From: Gammaproteobacteria bacterium
Lineage (GTDB): Bacteria; Pseudomonadota; Gammaproteobacteria; Ga0077536
Length of the DNA: 56,976 nt
Reading direction: 5' to 3'
Assembly: GCA_024235015.1 (NCBI GenBank)
Contig: JACKNG010000010.1
Coordinates: 1 to 56,976 of the forward strand
Position 1 is the first letter of the stretch. The number at the start of each line of letters is the position of its first letter. The notes beneath the pieces are model-generated. The model was not told the DNA's origin. It saw only the letters and a list, made by a program, of their open reading frames with translations, and searched no databases. Below are positions 33,805 through 42,487 of the stretch, in pieces. Both the position numbers and the translations under genes were made by a program.

Positions 33805-34536
33805 TCAGTCCGGCGTCGCCGCGGCGCCCCGTTGCCAGCTGCCGTCGCGGAAATATTCCAGGGGCTCGAATTCCCGCTTGTAGCTCATCTTGCGGCAGTC
33901 GTCGATCCAGTAGCCGAGGTAAACCCACGGCAGGCCGGCCGTGCGGGCCCACTCGATCTGCTTGAGCACGGCGAAGCGTCCGAGGCTACGCGCCGGATGT
34001 TGCGGGGAGAAGAAGGTGTAGACGGCCGACAAGCCGTCGCGCAGGTGGTCGACCACGGCGACCCCGAGCAGGGCATCGCCGTGGCGGAACTCGTAGAAGG
34101 CCGTTTCGCACCAGACCGCGGTGAGGAAGCTCATGTAGGCAGCCGGGTTGGTGCCGTCCATCTGCGAATCGGGATGGCGTGCGCGCAGGTAATCGACGTA
34201 GAGGTCGAAGTGCTCGGCCTCGAAACGCGCGCGGCGACGGCGCACCGTGAGGTCGGCATTGATCGCCAGGGTGCGCCGGTGACGGCGCCTGGGGACGAAA
34301 TCGTCGACCGCGACGCGCACCGCCACGCAGGCATTGCAGCCGTTGCAGTGCGGGCGGTAGACGTGGGTGCCACTGCGCCGGAAACCGTGCGCGGACAACC
34401 AGCTGTAGGTCTCGGTGCTGAGCCGGATGCGCGGATCGGCGAACATCGTGATGGCGGCGCGATCGGGCAGGTAGCCGCACTCGTGCGGCGGCGAGGTGAA
34501 GAAGCCGATGCGCGGCGGCGGCGGCGATTCGGTCAT
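33805..34536 (-). CDS. bpt: bacterial leucyl/arginyl-tRNA-protein transferase (Bpt/Ate family)
   Basis: 243 aa. N-end-rule enzyme that adds leucine (Bpt) to proteins with N-terminal Asp or Glu. Features: FFTSPPHECGYLPDR, the Cys cluster HCNGCNACVAVRV near residue 72, and the GNAT-like C-terminal region YLGYWIDDCRKMSYKREF. Its start overlaps the aat stop by 4 bp, so both degron-making transferases are co-translated. Confidence 0.94.
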   Translation of the reverse strand: MTESPPPPRIGFFTSPPHECGYLPDRAAITMFADPRIRLSTETYSWLSAHGFRRSGTHVYRPHCNGCNACVAVRVAVDDFVPRRRHRRTLAINADLTVRRRRARFEAEHFDLYVDYLRARHPDSQMDGTNPAAYMSFLTAVWCETAFYEFRHGDALLGVAVVDHLRDGLSAVYTFFSPQHPARSLGRFAVLKQIEWARTAGLPWVYLGYWIDDCRKMSYKREFEPLEYFRDGSWQRGAAATPD

Positions 34537-35252
34537 GCCGCGTGCCGCCAGGCGGTGACCGCGGGTGCCACCGCGGCGAGCTCGCGCAAGCGCTCCTCGA
34601 ACGCCGCACGCGGCATCTCGGTGGCGCCGAGGCTGGCCAGGTGAGGGGTGGGCAACTGGCAGTCGACCAGGCCGTAGCCCCAGTCGGCCAGCCAGCGGCA
34701 CAGTTGCACGAAGGCTACCTTGGAGGCATCGCGGGCGTGGGCGAACATCGATTCGCCGCAGAACACCCGGCCGAGGGCGACGCCGTACAGCCCGCCGACG
34801 AGTTCGCCGTCGCGGCGGCATTCGATCGAATGGGCGTAACCGCCGTGGTACAGGGTGGTATAGGCGGCGCGCATGGCCGCTGTGATCCAGGTGCCGGTGG
34901 CGTCCGCGCGCGGCCCCGCGCAGGCGGCGATGACGGCTTCGAACGCGGTGTCGAACGTGAGCGTGAATCCACCGTTGCGCAGGCGCTTGGCGAGGCTGCG
35001 CGAGACGTGCACGTCGGCCGGCGCGAGCACGGCACGCGTTGCCGGCGCCCACCACAGGACCGGTTGGCCGTCGGAGTACCAGGGGAAGATGCCGCGGCCG
35101 TAGGCCTCGAGCAGGCGCGCCGGGCCGAGGTCGCCGCCAATCGCGAGGAGGCCGTCGGGGTCGCTCAGGGCATGGCTGGTGGGCGGAAAATCCGCGGCCA
35201 GGCAGCGTGCCCCGACCCAGTACAGCGCGCGGTTCAGTGCCGGGGAATCCAT
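34533..35252 (-). CDS. aat: leucyl/phenylalanyl-tRNA-protein transferase
   Basis: 239 aa. Adds Leu or Phe to N-terminal Arg or Lys. Signatures are GLLAIGGDLGPARLLEAYGRGIFPW, with FPWYSDGQPVLWWAP following, and CQLPTPHLASLGA. ATG 35252 begins MDSPALNRALYWVG; the frame stays open upstream without a better start. Pairing with bpt and proximity to infA match gammaproteobacterial order. A clpS/clpA pair is not seen in the window. Confidence 0.95.
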   Translation of the reverse strand: MDSPALNRALYWVGARCLAADFPPTSHALSDPDGLLAIGGDLGPARLLEAYGRGIFPWYSDGQPVLWWAPATRAVLAPADVHVSRSLAKRLRNGGFTLTFDTAFEAVIAACAGPRADATGTWITAAMRAAYTTLYHGGYAHSIECRRDGELVGGLYGVALGRVFCGESMFAHARDASKVAFVQLCRWLADWGYGLVDCQLPTPHLASLGATEMPRAAFEERLRELAAVAPAVTAWRHAA

Positions 35253-35275
35253 GCGCGGTCGCTCATCGCGGGCCC

Positions 35276-36409
35276 TCAGGTGGAAGCCTGACGGAACGCC
35301 AGGTGGGCGTCGAGGCCGGCAATGTAGTGCTCCAGCGCGGTGTGTTCCCGGGCCAGGAAGTCGGCTACCGCGCGGCGGAAGCCGCGGTCGCCGATCCAAT
35401 GCATCGACCAGGTCTTCACGGGGACGAAACCGCGTGCCAGCTTGTGTTCGCCCTGGGCCCCGGCGTCGAGTCGGGCGAGGCCGTTTCGTATACAAAAATC
35501 AATGGTTTGATAGTAGCACAGCTCGAAATGCAGGGTGTCGTGGTAGGCCGTGCAGCCCCAGTGCCGGCCGTACAGGGTATCGCCGCCCTGAAGGGCGAAG
35601 GCGCCGGCGACGTAGTGCCCGTCGGCGCGCGCGAGGATCAGTACCGGGGCGCCGGGCAGGCGCTCGTTGAGGCTCTGGAAAAAGGCTTCGGTGAGGCGCG
35701 GCTCGCCCCACTTGCGGTGGAAGGTAGAGCAGTAGAACTGGTGGAAGACGGCCCAGTGTTCGGCGCCGATGGCGTCGCCGACCAGGGTCTCGACGACCAG
35801 GTTCTGCGTCGCCACCTGGCGCCGCTCGCGCTTGATCTGCTTGCGCTTCTTCGACGACAGGGCGGCGAGGAAGGCATCGAAATCGACGTAGCCGTCGTTG
35901 AACCAGTGGTATTGACAACCGAGGCGGGCGAGCAGCCCGGCCTGCTCGAACACCGGCTTCTCGTCCTCGCGCAGGAACAGGCAGTGCCAGGACGACAGCG
36001 CGTTGTCCTCGCAGGCACGCACCCCGGCGCCAGCCAGCAGCGCAGCGACCTCGACGCCGGCGCCTGGCGCGAGCAGGAGACGATGCCCGCTGACCGGGGA
36101 GAAGGGCACGGCGGTGACCAGCTTGGGGTAATAGCGACCGCCGGCGCGCTCGTAGGCGTCGGCCCAGCTCCAGTCGAAGACGAACTCACCGTAGGAGTTG
36201 TCGCGCAGGTACAGGGGCATGGCGCCGACCAGGCGCTGGTCGTCGTCGTGCACCAGCAGGTGCTGCGGGTACCAGCCCTGCGGCGCCAGGCAGTCGGTGT
36301 CCTCGAGGCCGTGCAGGAAACCGTGGCGCAGGAAGGGATCGCTACCGGCCAGCGCGTCCCAGGCCGCGGGCTCGACCGTGGCCAGCGAGTCGGTGACGCT
36401 CAGGCGCAT
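35276..36409 (-). CDS. GNAT-family / peptidoglycan-interpeptide-bridge-like acyltransferase (DUF482 type)
   Basis: 377 aa. Matches the group of large GNAT-fold proteins annotated as peptidogalycan biosynthesis or DUF482: EPAAWDALAGSDPFLRHGFL near the N-terminus, the basic LSSKKRKQIKRERR segment mid-protein, and GRHWGCTAYHDTLHFELCYY then LDAGAQGEHKLARGF near the end. The substrate is unknown. It lies 23 bp upstream of aat in the same orientation. Confidence 0.82.
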   Translation of the reverse strand: MRLSVTDSLATVEPAAWDALAGSDPFLRHGFLHGLEDTDCLAPQGWYPQHLLVHDDDQRLVGAMPLYLRDNSYGEFVFDWSWADAYERAGGRYYPKLVTAVPFSPVSGHRLLLAPGAGVEVAALLAGAGVRACEDNALSSWHCLFLREDEKPVFEQAGLLARLGCQYHWFNDGYVDFDAFLAALSSKKRKQIKRERRQVATQNLVVETLVGDAIGAEHWAVFHQFYCSTFHRKWGEPRLTEAFFQSLNERLPGAPVLILARADGHYVAGAFALQGGDTLYGRHWGCTAYHDTLHFELCYYQTIDFCIRNGLARLDAGAQGEHKLARGFVPVKTWSMHWIGDRGFRRAVADFLAREHTALEHYIAGLDAHLAFRQAST

Positions 36410-36421
36410 GCGGGGTCGCTG

Positions 36422-36961
36422 TCAGTCATCGGGCGGTTGGACATCGAGGTCGCGGCCGAGTGCCCGCAGCAGGGCCCGTTTCGATTGCGTGAGGGCGAAG
36501 CGACTCTCGTGGTAGGCGCCGTCGCGGGTGACGAAGCGGAAGGCGACGCGGCTGCCGTTCATCAATCCGTAGAGCACCGCGGAGGGAAAGCGCCGGCCGG
36601 GGATGTCGAGCAGTTCGAAACGCGCGCCGTGGGCGCTCAGGCTGCAGCCCTCGCCGAGCGGAAAGTAGTAGAGCGGTTGGCGCTGGTCGACCTGGAAGGT
36701 CGGGCAGGCCGTGGGCCCGAGTTCGGCCAGGGTGGCGGCGACGAACTCCGCGCGCACGCGCTCACCTTCGCGCCAGATGCTCAGGCGATCACCGGCCTCG
36801 TTGACTACCTCGGCCCGCGCCGGCGCGTCGCTGCCGGCGGCGCGGTAGCGCCACGGCGTCGCCGCGGTCGCCGCGCTGCACAGCATCAGCATGACGAGCA
36901 GGCTGGCGGCCCGGCCACGTCTGCCGGGCGCCGCGTGGCGGGCGACTCTCGTGGCGCGCAC
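36422..36961 (-). CDS. secreted protein of unknown function
   Basis: 179 aa from GTG 36961. The Arg-rich N-region and hydrophobic SLLVMLMLCSAATAA form a signal peptide, probably cleaved after AATAA. The mature protein (about 145 aa) has two Cys (ACPTF, GCSLSA) that could form a disulfide. I recognise no family, though the compact beta-rich look with DUF-like YYFPLGEGCSL is suggestive of a small periplasmic domain. It lies between the DUF1820 gene and the GNAT-like gene, all co-directional. The start is uncertain because no clear Shine-Dalgarno precedes the GTG. Confidence 0.6.
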   Translation of the reverse strand: MRATRVARHAAPGRRGRAASLLVMLMLCSAATAATPWRYRAAGSDAPARAEVVNEAGDRLSIWREGERVRAEFVAATLAELGPTACPTFQVDQRQPLYYFPLGEGCSLSAHGARFELLDIPGRRFPSAVLYGLMNGSRVAFRFVTRDGAYHESRFALTQSKRALLRALGRDLDVQPPDD

Positions 36962-36972
36962 CCTGGCTGCCG

Positions 36973-37314
36973 TCAGGGCTTGGTCGTCTCGTGACCCGGC
37001 GTGTAGACGGGGAAGGGCGTGATCTTGTCGCCCTTGCCATCGCCCTGGGTGATCTTGCCGTGGCCGGTCTTCTCGACCTCGTCGATACGGATGACGGCGT
37101 GCATGGGAATGTAGGTACGGCTGACGCCGGCGAACTCCGACTTGAGATGTTCCTCGGACGGATCGACGAGCAGTGCGGAGCGCTCGCCGAAGAGGATTTT
37201 CTCCACCTCGACGAAGCCGAACAGGCCGCTGCTCGACACGTTGCGCGCATAGATCTCGTAGATCTTGCCCTGGTTGTGGAAAGTGACGCGGTAGGTGGTC
37301 TTCTTGGAAGCCAT
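36973..37314 (-). CDS. DUF1820 family protein
   Basis: 113 aa. The sequence YRVTFHNQGKIYEIYARNVS followed by LFGFVEVEKILFGE, SLLVDPSEEHLKSEF-like and RTYIPMHAVIRIDEVEK matches the DUF1820 family, small soluble proteins common in gammaproteobacteria. Function unknown. The 213 bp upstream of its start (37315-37527) holds no gene that I can see. Confidence 0.87.
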   Translation of the reverse strand: MASKKTTYRVTFHNQGKIYEIYARNVSSSGLFGFVEVEKILFGERSALLVDPSEEHLKSEFAGVSRTYIPMHAVIRIDEVEKTGHGKITQGDGKGDKITPFPVYTPGHETTKP

Positions 37315-37527
37315 GGCGATCAGAGCGCTGCGGATCCGGGGCCGCAGATGCTAGCACACGGCCGTCGCGCCGCGCGCGGCGGGTGCCGGCGAGACCAACG
37401 CCGTCACGACACGGGCCCGGCGGGTTCCTGGCCAGGCCTGCGGTCCGCGTCGCGCGGGCGCATGGCCGTCGCCCCCTGACGGCTCAACCGGAACGCCGCA
37501 ACCGCCAATCGTTTTGCAGACAGCCGC

Positions 37528-38262
37528 TCAGGCGAGGGTGAGGGTGCGCCCGATGTGGAAGCCGTCGACCAGCTGGTAGCCGTCGTAACCGCGCGGATTG
37601 CACACCACCCGCAGCTGGTTGGCGCGGTAGTCGGCGCGCGCGTGGACGTGGCCGTGCACCCACAAGTCGACGTGCGGGTTCTTCAGGACCAGCCGGCTCA
37701 GGTTGTTGCAGTAGGCGCCCTTGAACGGCGATTCCGGCGCCTGGTGCCAGCTCGCGAAGAGCGGCGCATGGTGGGTGACGACCACGGTGCGCCCGGCGTG
37801 CGGCCGGGCCAGTTCGCGTTCCAGCCAGACCCGGGTATGACGATTGATGTCGACGAGATCCTCGGGTTCGAGGCCGCGCTCGCCGAGCCGGATCTGGACG
37901 TAATCGTTCATCTGCGGCTTGAGCGCGAGCATGAGCTCGGCGTTCTCGCCCATGAAGTCGGTCCACAGGGTTGCGCCGATGAAGCGCACGTCGTCGATCA
38001 CGTGGCTCTCGCATTCGAGAAAGCGCACGTTGGTGCCGGCGCAGGCGCCGCGAATGGCGGCCTGCACGGCGCCCATCTCGCCGCCGTAGTACTCGTGGTT
38101 GCCGGCGACGTAGACGGTCGGCTTGCCGCTGGCGGCGAGCCAGGGTACGCCGGCCGCGCCGATCGCGACATCGCCGGCGGCGACGATCACGTCGGCGTCG
38201 CTGGTGGCCAGCGCGGTGGCGCCGAACTCGAGGTGGACGTCGGAGAAAAACTGGATCTTCAT
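37528..38262 (-). CDS. metallophosphoesterase (calcineurin-like)
   Basis: 244 aa. Metal-binding motifs in order: FSDVHLEFG, AAGDVAIG, VAGNHEYYG, VVTHHAPL and WVHGHVHARADY. The substrate cannot be inferred; it is not close to the CpdA-like protein upstream in the window. ATG 38262 is chosen because it places FSDVHLE at residue 5. The 151 bp before it, towards the hydrolase gene, contains nothing recognisable. Confidence 0.85.
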   Translation of the reverse strand: MKIQFFSDVHLEFGATALATSDADVIVAAGDVAIGAAGVPWLAASGKPTVYVAGNHEYYGGEMGAVQAAIRGACAGTNVRFLECESHVIDDVRFIGATLWTDFMGENAELMLALKPQMNDYVQIRLGERGLEPEDLVDINRHTRVWLERELARPHAGRTVVVTHHAPLFASWHQAPESPFKGAYCNNLSRLVLKNPHVDLWVHGHVHARADYRANQLRVVCNPRGYDGYQLVDGFHIGRTLTLA

Positions 38263-38413
38263 GCTGGCTGGCGGCAATTCCCGGGCTGGCGCGAGCGGCC
38301 CCGCGGTGGCGCGGCGTCGACCCTCGCTGCGGGATAGCGGCAGCGGCGCGCGACCCTTGCGGCCGCCGCCGTCGCTCGCGGGGGCGGAACTCTCGCAGAT
38401 GGTCCTGGGGCGG

Positions 38414-39259
38414 TCAATCCAGCGCGCCGATGAAACGGTGCAGGTGCGCGTGGTAGGCCGCCCCGGCGCGGCGGAACGCGCGATCGTGCGCCCCGCGCAG
38501 GGTGACGAACTCGCCCTGGCGGGCGTGGGCGGCGAGCGCCTGGCCGTGCGCGTAGGGGATCACCTCGTCGTCGGGGCTGTGCGCTACCAGCACCGGGCAG
38601 TGCACCTCGGCGAGCGCGGCGACGCTGTCGAAGCGCATGCGCAGCAGCCAGCGCACCGGTACCCAGGGATAGCGCTCGCGGGCGAGGTCGGCGAGGCGGG
38701 TGAAGGTCGATTCCAGCACCAGCGCGTGGGGCCCGACCGCGGCGGCGAGACGCGCGGCGACGGCGCCGCCGAGCGAGCGGCCGTAGATGACGACGTCGTC
38801 GGCGGCAAGGCCGTGCGGGCCGGTCAACCACTGCCAGGCCGCCACGGCGTCACGCGCCAGGCCGTCCTCGCTCGGCGACCCGGCGCTGGTGCCGTAGCCG
38901 CGGTAATCGAGGGCCAGCACCGGGTGGCCGAGGGCGTGCAGCGTGGCCAGGGTGGGGAGACGGTGGGACAGATGGCCGGCATTGCCGTGCAGGAACAGCA
39001 CCGTGCGTCCACGGCCGGCGGCCGGCAGGTACCAGGCGTGCAGGCGCACGCCGTCACTGGCCGTGAGCTGGAGATCCTGGAAGGCGAGCGCGCGCGTGGT
39101 CGGGGTCGGCCCGGTGCCCACCCGCGGCCGGAAGACCAGCGCGTCCTGCTGGGCGGCGAGCACCGCACAGCCCAGGACCCAGCCCGCCAGAAGGACCACG
39201 AGCGCGGCCCGGGCGAGCCGCCAGGGGGTTGTCCAACGCAATTTCAGAGGCTTACCCAC
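38414..39259 (-). CDS. alpha/beta hydrolase, membrane-anchored
   Basis: 281 aa. An N-terminal hydrophobic helix (about residues 15-37, ending at Cys in VLGCAVLAAQQ) anchors or exports it. The hydrolase fold shows LFLHGNAGHLSHRLP (oxyanion region), the nucleophile elbow YGRSLGGAVA, the acid in AHSPDDEVIP and the His in GAHDRAF. This is the YfhR/BEM46-like family; substrate unknown. It is divergent from ftsK across an 87 bp AT-rich gap. Confidence 0.88.
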   Translation of the reverse strand: MGKPLKLRWTTPWRLARAALVVLLAGWVLGCAVLAAQQDALVFRPRVGTGPTPTTRALAFQDLQLTASDGVRLHAWYLPAAGRGRTVLFLHGNAGHLSHRLPTLATLHALGHPVLALDYRGYGTSAGSPSEDGLARDAVAAWQWLTGPHGLAADDVVIYGRSLGGAVAARLAAAVGPHALVLESTFTRLADLARERYPWVPVRWLLRMRFDSVAALAEVHCPVLVAHSPDDEVIPYAHGQALAAHARQGEFVTLRGAHDRAFRRAGAAYHAHLHRFIGALD

Positions 39260-39346
39260 TGGTTTTGACGCATATTCCAGGCTAAGATTCTTTTTCGTTT
39301 ATATAACATGAATTTATTCGATCAATCGCAGAAAGCGATTTAACCG

Positions 39347-41650
39347 ATGTCCCACGCTGTCCGTAAATCCTCCGGCACCTCGTTCCCGCTTTCCGAGCAC
39401 CTTGCCCAGCGCCTCAAGGAAGGGATTCTGATCGCCGCCGGCGGTATTGCCCTGTTCCTGCTCATCGCGCTCCTGTCCTACCACCCGGCCGACCCCGGCT
39501 GGTCGCACGCCGGGAGTCCGGAGGTCATCCACAACCAGGGCGGCCTGATCGGGGCCTGGATTGCCGACATCGCGCTCTACCTGTTCGGCCAGTTCGCCTA
39601 CCTGATGCCGCCGATGGCGCTGTTCGCCGGCTGGCTGGTCTTCCGCGAAGGCCCGGAGAAGTTCTTCGCCGATTATTTCCTGCTCGCCGTGCGCTTCGTC
39701 GGCACCGTGTTCACCCTGGTGACCGGCTGCGCGTTGGCCTGGATTCGCGGTGGCGCCTACACCGCCGACGTGCCACACCAGGCCGGCGGCATCCTCGGTG
39801 ACGTCATCGGCCGCCTGGCCTTCACCGCCTGCGGCTCCGCCGGCGGCGTGCTCATGCTGGTGGCGCTGTTCCTGACCGGGGTGACCTTGTTCACCGGGCT
39901 GTCGTGGACCTGGTTGATGGACCGCACCGGCGCGTACGCATTGGCGGCCTGGGAATTCACCCGCGTGCGCTGGGACGAGGCGCTGGACTGGTACCGCGGC
40001 CAGCGTGCCCGCCGTGCCCGCGAGGCGGTGGTCAAGGAGGAGGTCGAACGCAAGGAGAGCCGGCCGCCGCCGCGTATCGAGCCGCGTATCGCCGCCGCAC
40101 CGCTGAGCCCGCGCCTCGAGCGCGAGCGCCAGGAACCGCTGTTCGAGCGCGCCCTGCAGCAGGGCCTGCCGGAGCTCGCCCTGCTCGACACGCCGCGCGC
40201 CCAGGGTGGCGGCTACTCGGCCGAGGCGCTGGAGGCGATGTCGCGCCAGGTCGAACTCAAGCTGAAGGATTTCAACATCGACGTCGAAGTCGTGGCGGTG
40301 CACCCGGGGCCGGTGATTACGCGCTTCGAACTCGAACCGGCACCGGGCATCAAGGCCAGCCGCATCACCAACCTGGCCAAGGACCTGGCGCGCTCGCTGT
40401 CGACCATCAGCGTGCGCGTGGTCGAGGTCATCCCGGGCAAGACCTGCATCGGGCTCGAGATCCCGAACGAGCAGCGCGAGATCGTGTCGCTGTCCGACAT
40501 CCTCAAGTCCGACGTCTACGAGCGCAGCGCCTCGAAGCTGACCATGGCGCTCGGCAAGGACATCGCGGGGCAGCCGACGGTGGTGGACCTGGCCAAGATG
40601 CCGCACCTGCTCGTCGCCGGCACCACCGGCGCGGGCAAGTCGGTGGCGCTCAACGCCATGATCCTGAGCCTGCTCTACAAGTCCACGCCGGACGACGTCA
40701 GGCTCATCATGATCGACCCCAAGATGCTCGAGCTGTCGGTCTACGAGGGCATCCCGGCGCTGCTCGCCCCGGTCGTCACCGACATGAAGGAAGCGGCCAA
40801 CGCGCTGCGCTGGTGCGTGGCGGAGATGGAGCGCCGCTACAAGCTCATGGCCGCGCTCGGCGTGCGCAACATCGGCGGTTACAACCGCAAGGTCGAGGAG
40901 GCGGCGGCCCGCGGCCAGCCGATCCCGGACCCCCTGTACCGCCCCGTCGATGCCGAGGACATCGCGCCCGGCCTGACCAGCCTGCCCTACATCGTCGTCA
41001 TCATCGACGAGCTGGCCGACATGATGATGGTGGTCGGCAAGAAGGTCGAAGAGCTGATCGCGCGCCTGGCCCAGAAGGCGCGCGCCGCCGGCGTGCACCT
41101 GATCCTGGCCACCCAGCGGCCCTCGGTCGACGTCATTACCGGCCTGATCAAGGCCAATATTCCCAGTCGCATCGCCTTCCAGGTGTCCTCGCGCATCGAT
41201 TCGCGCACCATCCTCGACCAGATGGGCGCGGAGAACCTGCTCGGCCATGGCGACATGCTCTACCTGCCGCCCGGCACCGGTATCCCGAACCGCGTGCACG
41301 GCGCCTTCGTCTCCGACGACGAGGTGCACAAGGTCGTCGAGCGACTCAAGGAAGCGGGTGAACCCGAGTACGTCGATGCCATCCTCAACGGGCCGTCGGA
41401 GGACGACCCCATGCCCGGCGGCGGCGGTGAGTTCGGCGACGACGGCGAGCAGGACGAACTCTACGACCAGGCCGTGCGCATCGTCACCGAAACCCGCCGC
41501 GCCTCGGTCTCGGGCATCCAGCGTCGCCTCAAGATCGGGTACAACCGCGCCGCGCGCATGGTCGAGGAGATGGAGCGCGCCGGCGTCGTCGGCGAGCTGC
41601 AGTCCAATGGCTCGCGCGAGGTGCTGGCGCCGCCACCGCCAAAGGATTGA
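39347..41650 (+). CDS. ftsK: DNA translocase FtsK
   Basis: 767 aa. Couples chromosome dimer resolution to septation. Four N-terminal membrane helices (about residues 25-200), a short linker, then the RecA-like motor with Walker A AGTTGAGKSVALN (about residues 424-436), VIIDELADMMM as Walker B, and the C-terminal gamma winged helix VSGIQRRLKIGYNRAARMVEEME (DNA-sequence reading). The linker is much shorter than in E. coli. The following genes (lolA, rarA, serS) keep the classical gammaproteobacterial order. Confidence 0.97.
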   Translation: MSHAVRKSSGTSFPLSEHLAQRLKEGILIAAGGIALFLLIALLSYHPADPGWSHAGSPEVIHNQGGLIGAWIADIALYLFGQFAYLMPPMALFAGWLVFREGPEKFFADYFLLAVRFVGTVFTLVTGCALAWIRGGAYTADVPHQAGGILGDVIGRLAFTACGSAGGVLMLVALFLTGVTLFTGLSWTWLMDRTGAYALAAWEFTRVRWDEALDWYRGQRARRAREAVVKEEVERKESRPPPRIEPRIAAAPLSPRLERERQEPLFERALQQGLPELALLDTPRAQGGGYSAEALEAMSRQVELKLKDFNIDVEVVAVHPGPVITRFELEPAPGIKASRITNLAKDLARSLSTISVRVVEVIPGKTCIGLEIPNEQREIVSLSDILKSDVYERSASKLTMALGKDIAGQPTVVDLAKMPHLLVAGTTGAGKSVALNAMILSLLYKSTPDDVRLIMIDPKMLELSVYEGIPALLAPVVTDMKEAANALRWCVAEMERRYKLMAALGVRNIGGYNRKVEEAAARGQPIPDPLYRPVDAEDIAPGLTSLPYIVVIIDELADMMMVVGKKVEELIARLAQKARAAGVHLILATQRPSVDVITGLIKANIPSRIAFQVSSRIDSRTILDQMGAENLLGHGDMLYLPPGTGIPNRVHGAFVSDDEVHKVVERLKEAGEPEYVDAILNGPSEDDPMPGGGGEFGDDGEQDELYDQAVRIVTETRRASVSGIQRRLKIGYNRAARMVEEMERAGVVGELQSNGSREVLAPPPPKD

Positions 41651-41710
41651 GCGCCGTGGCGGCGGTGTACACTCACCGTTCCGCCACCGCCCGGCCGTGC
41701 CGCCATCGCC

Positions 41711-42343
41711 ATGCCCGTTCGCCTGCTTGCCGCGCTCGTCACCGTTCTCGCGCTGTTCGCCGCCCGTTCGCTCGCTGCGGCGCCGGTCGACGGGCTGGTG
41801 GCCTATCTCAACGGGCTGGACAGCTTCGTCGCCAGCTTCACCCAGCAACGCTTCGACGAGGACGGCGAACTGCTCGAAACCGCCCACGGTGATTGCGCCA
41901 TCGCGCGACCGGGGCGGTTCCGCTGGAACTACACCGATCCCTACGAGCAGGTCATCGTCAGCGACGGCGTCACGCTGTGGATTTACGACGCCGATCTCGA
42001 ACAGGTCACCGAGAGCGTGCTGGGCGAGGCCGGCGCGGGCTCGCCCGCGGCGCTGCTCGGGCGCGAAACCGACGTCGCCGCGCATTACGCCATCACGCCG
42101 CTGGAGCCGCGCGATGGGCTCGACTGGTTCCGCCTCGAGGCGCGCGACATCGCCTCCGATTTCACTGCCATCGAACTCGGCTGGGGCGAGGGCGAAGTGC
42201 GTGCCATGCGCCTGACCGACAACCTCGGCCAGGTCACCACGCTGGCCTTCGCCGACATCGTGCGCAACGGCGCGGTCGACCTCGCCCAGTTCGATTTCGA
42301 ACCGCCGCCGGGCGTGGACGTCGTGCGCGGCGGCATGCCCTAG
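41711..42343 (+). CDS. lolA: outer-membrane lipoprotein carrier protein
   Basis: 210 aa. Periplasmic chaperone taking lipoproteins from the Lol permease to the outer membrane. Signal peptide about residues 1-22 (LLAALVTVLALFAARSLAA), then the conserved LDSFVASFTQQRFDEDGELLE and PGRFRWNYTDPYEQVIVSDG (core RPGRFRW). It lies 60 bp after ftsK. TACACT at 41668-41673 could be a -10 box. Confidence 0.93.
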   Translation: MPVRLLAALVTVLALFAARSLAAAPVDGLVAYLNGLDSFVASFTQQRFDEDGELLETAHGDCAIARPGRFRWNYTDPYEQVIVSDGVTLWIYDADLEQVTESVLGEAGAGSPAALLGRETDVAAHYAITPLEPRDGLDWFRLEARDIASDFTAIELGWGEGEVRAMRLTDNLGQVTTLAFADIVRNGAVDLAQFDFEPPPGVDVVRGGMP

Positions 42344-42487
42344 GCGCGGGTGCGTTTGCGCGCCTGCACCAGGCCCGGGGCGGTGGGGTGCGCCGTGCGC
42401 GGCCGCGCCCGTCGGCGCCGCCGGCGGCCGGGCGCCGGCCTGCTTCGCCGCCTGGCCCGGACCGGCGCGCTCGGGTAGTTTTGCGCC

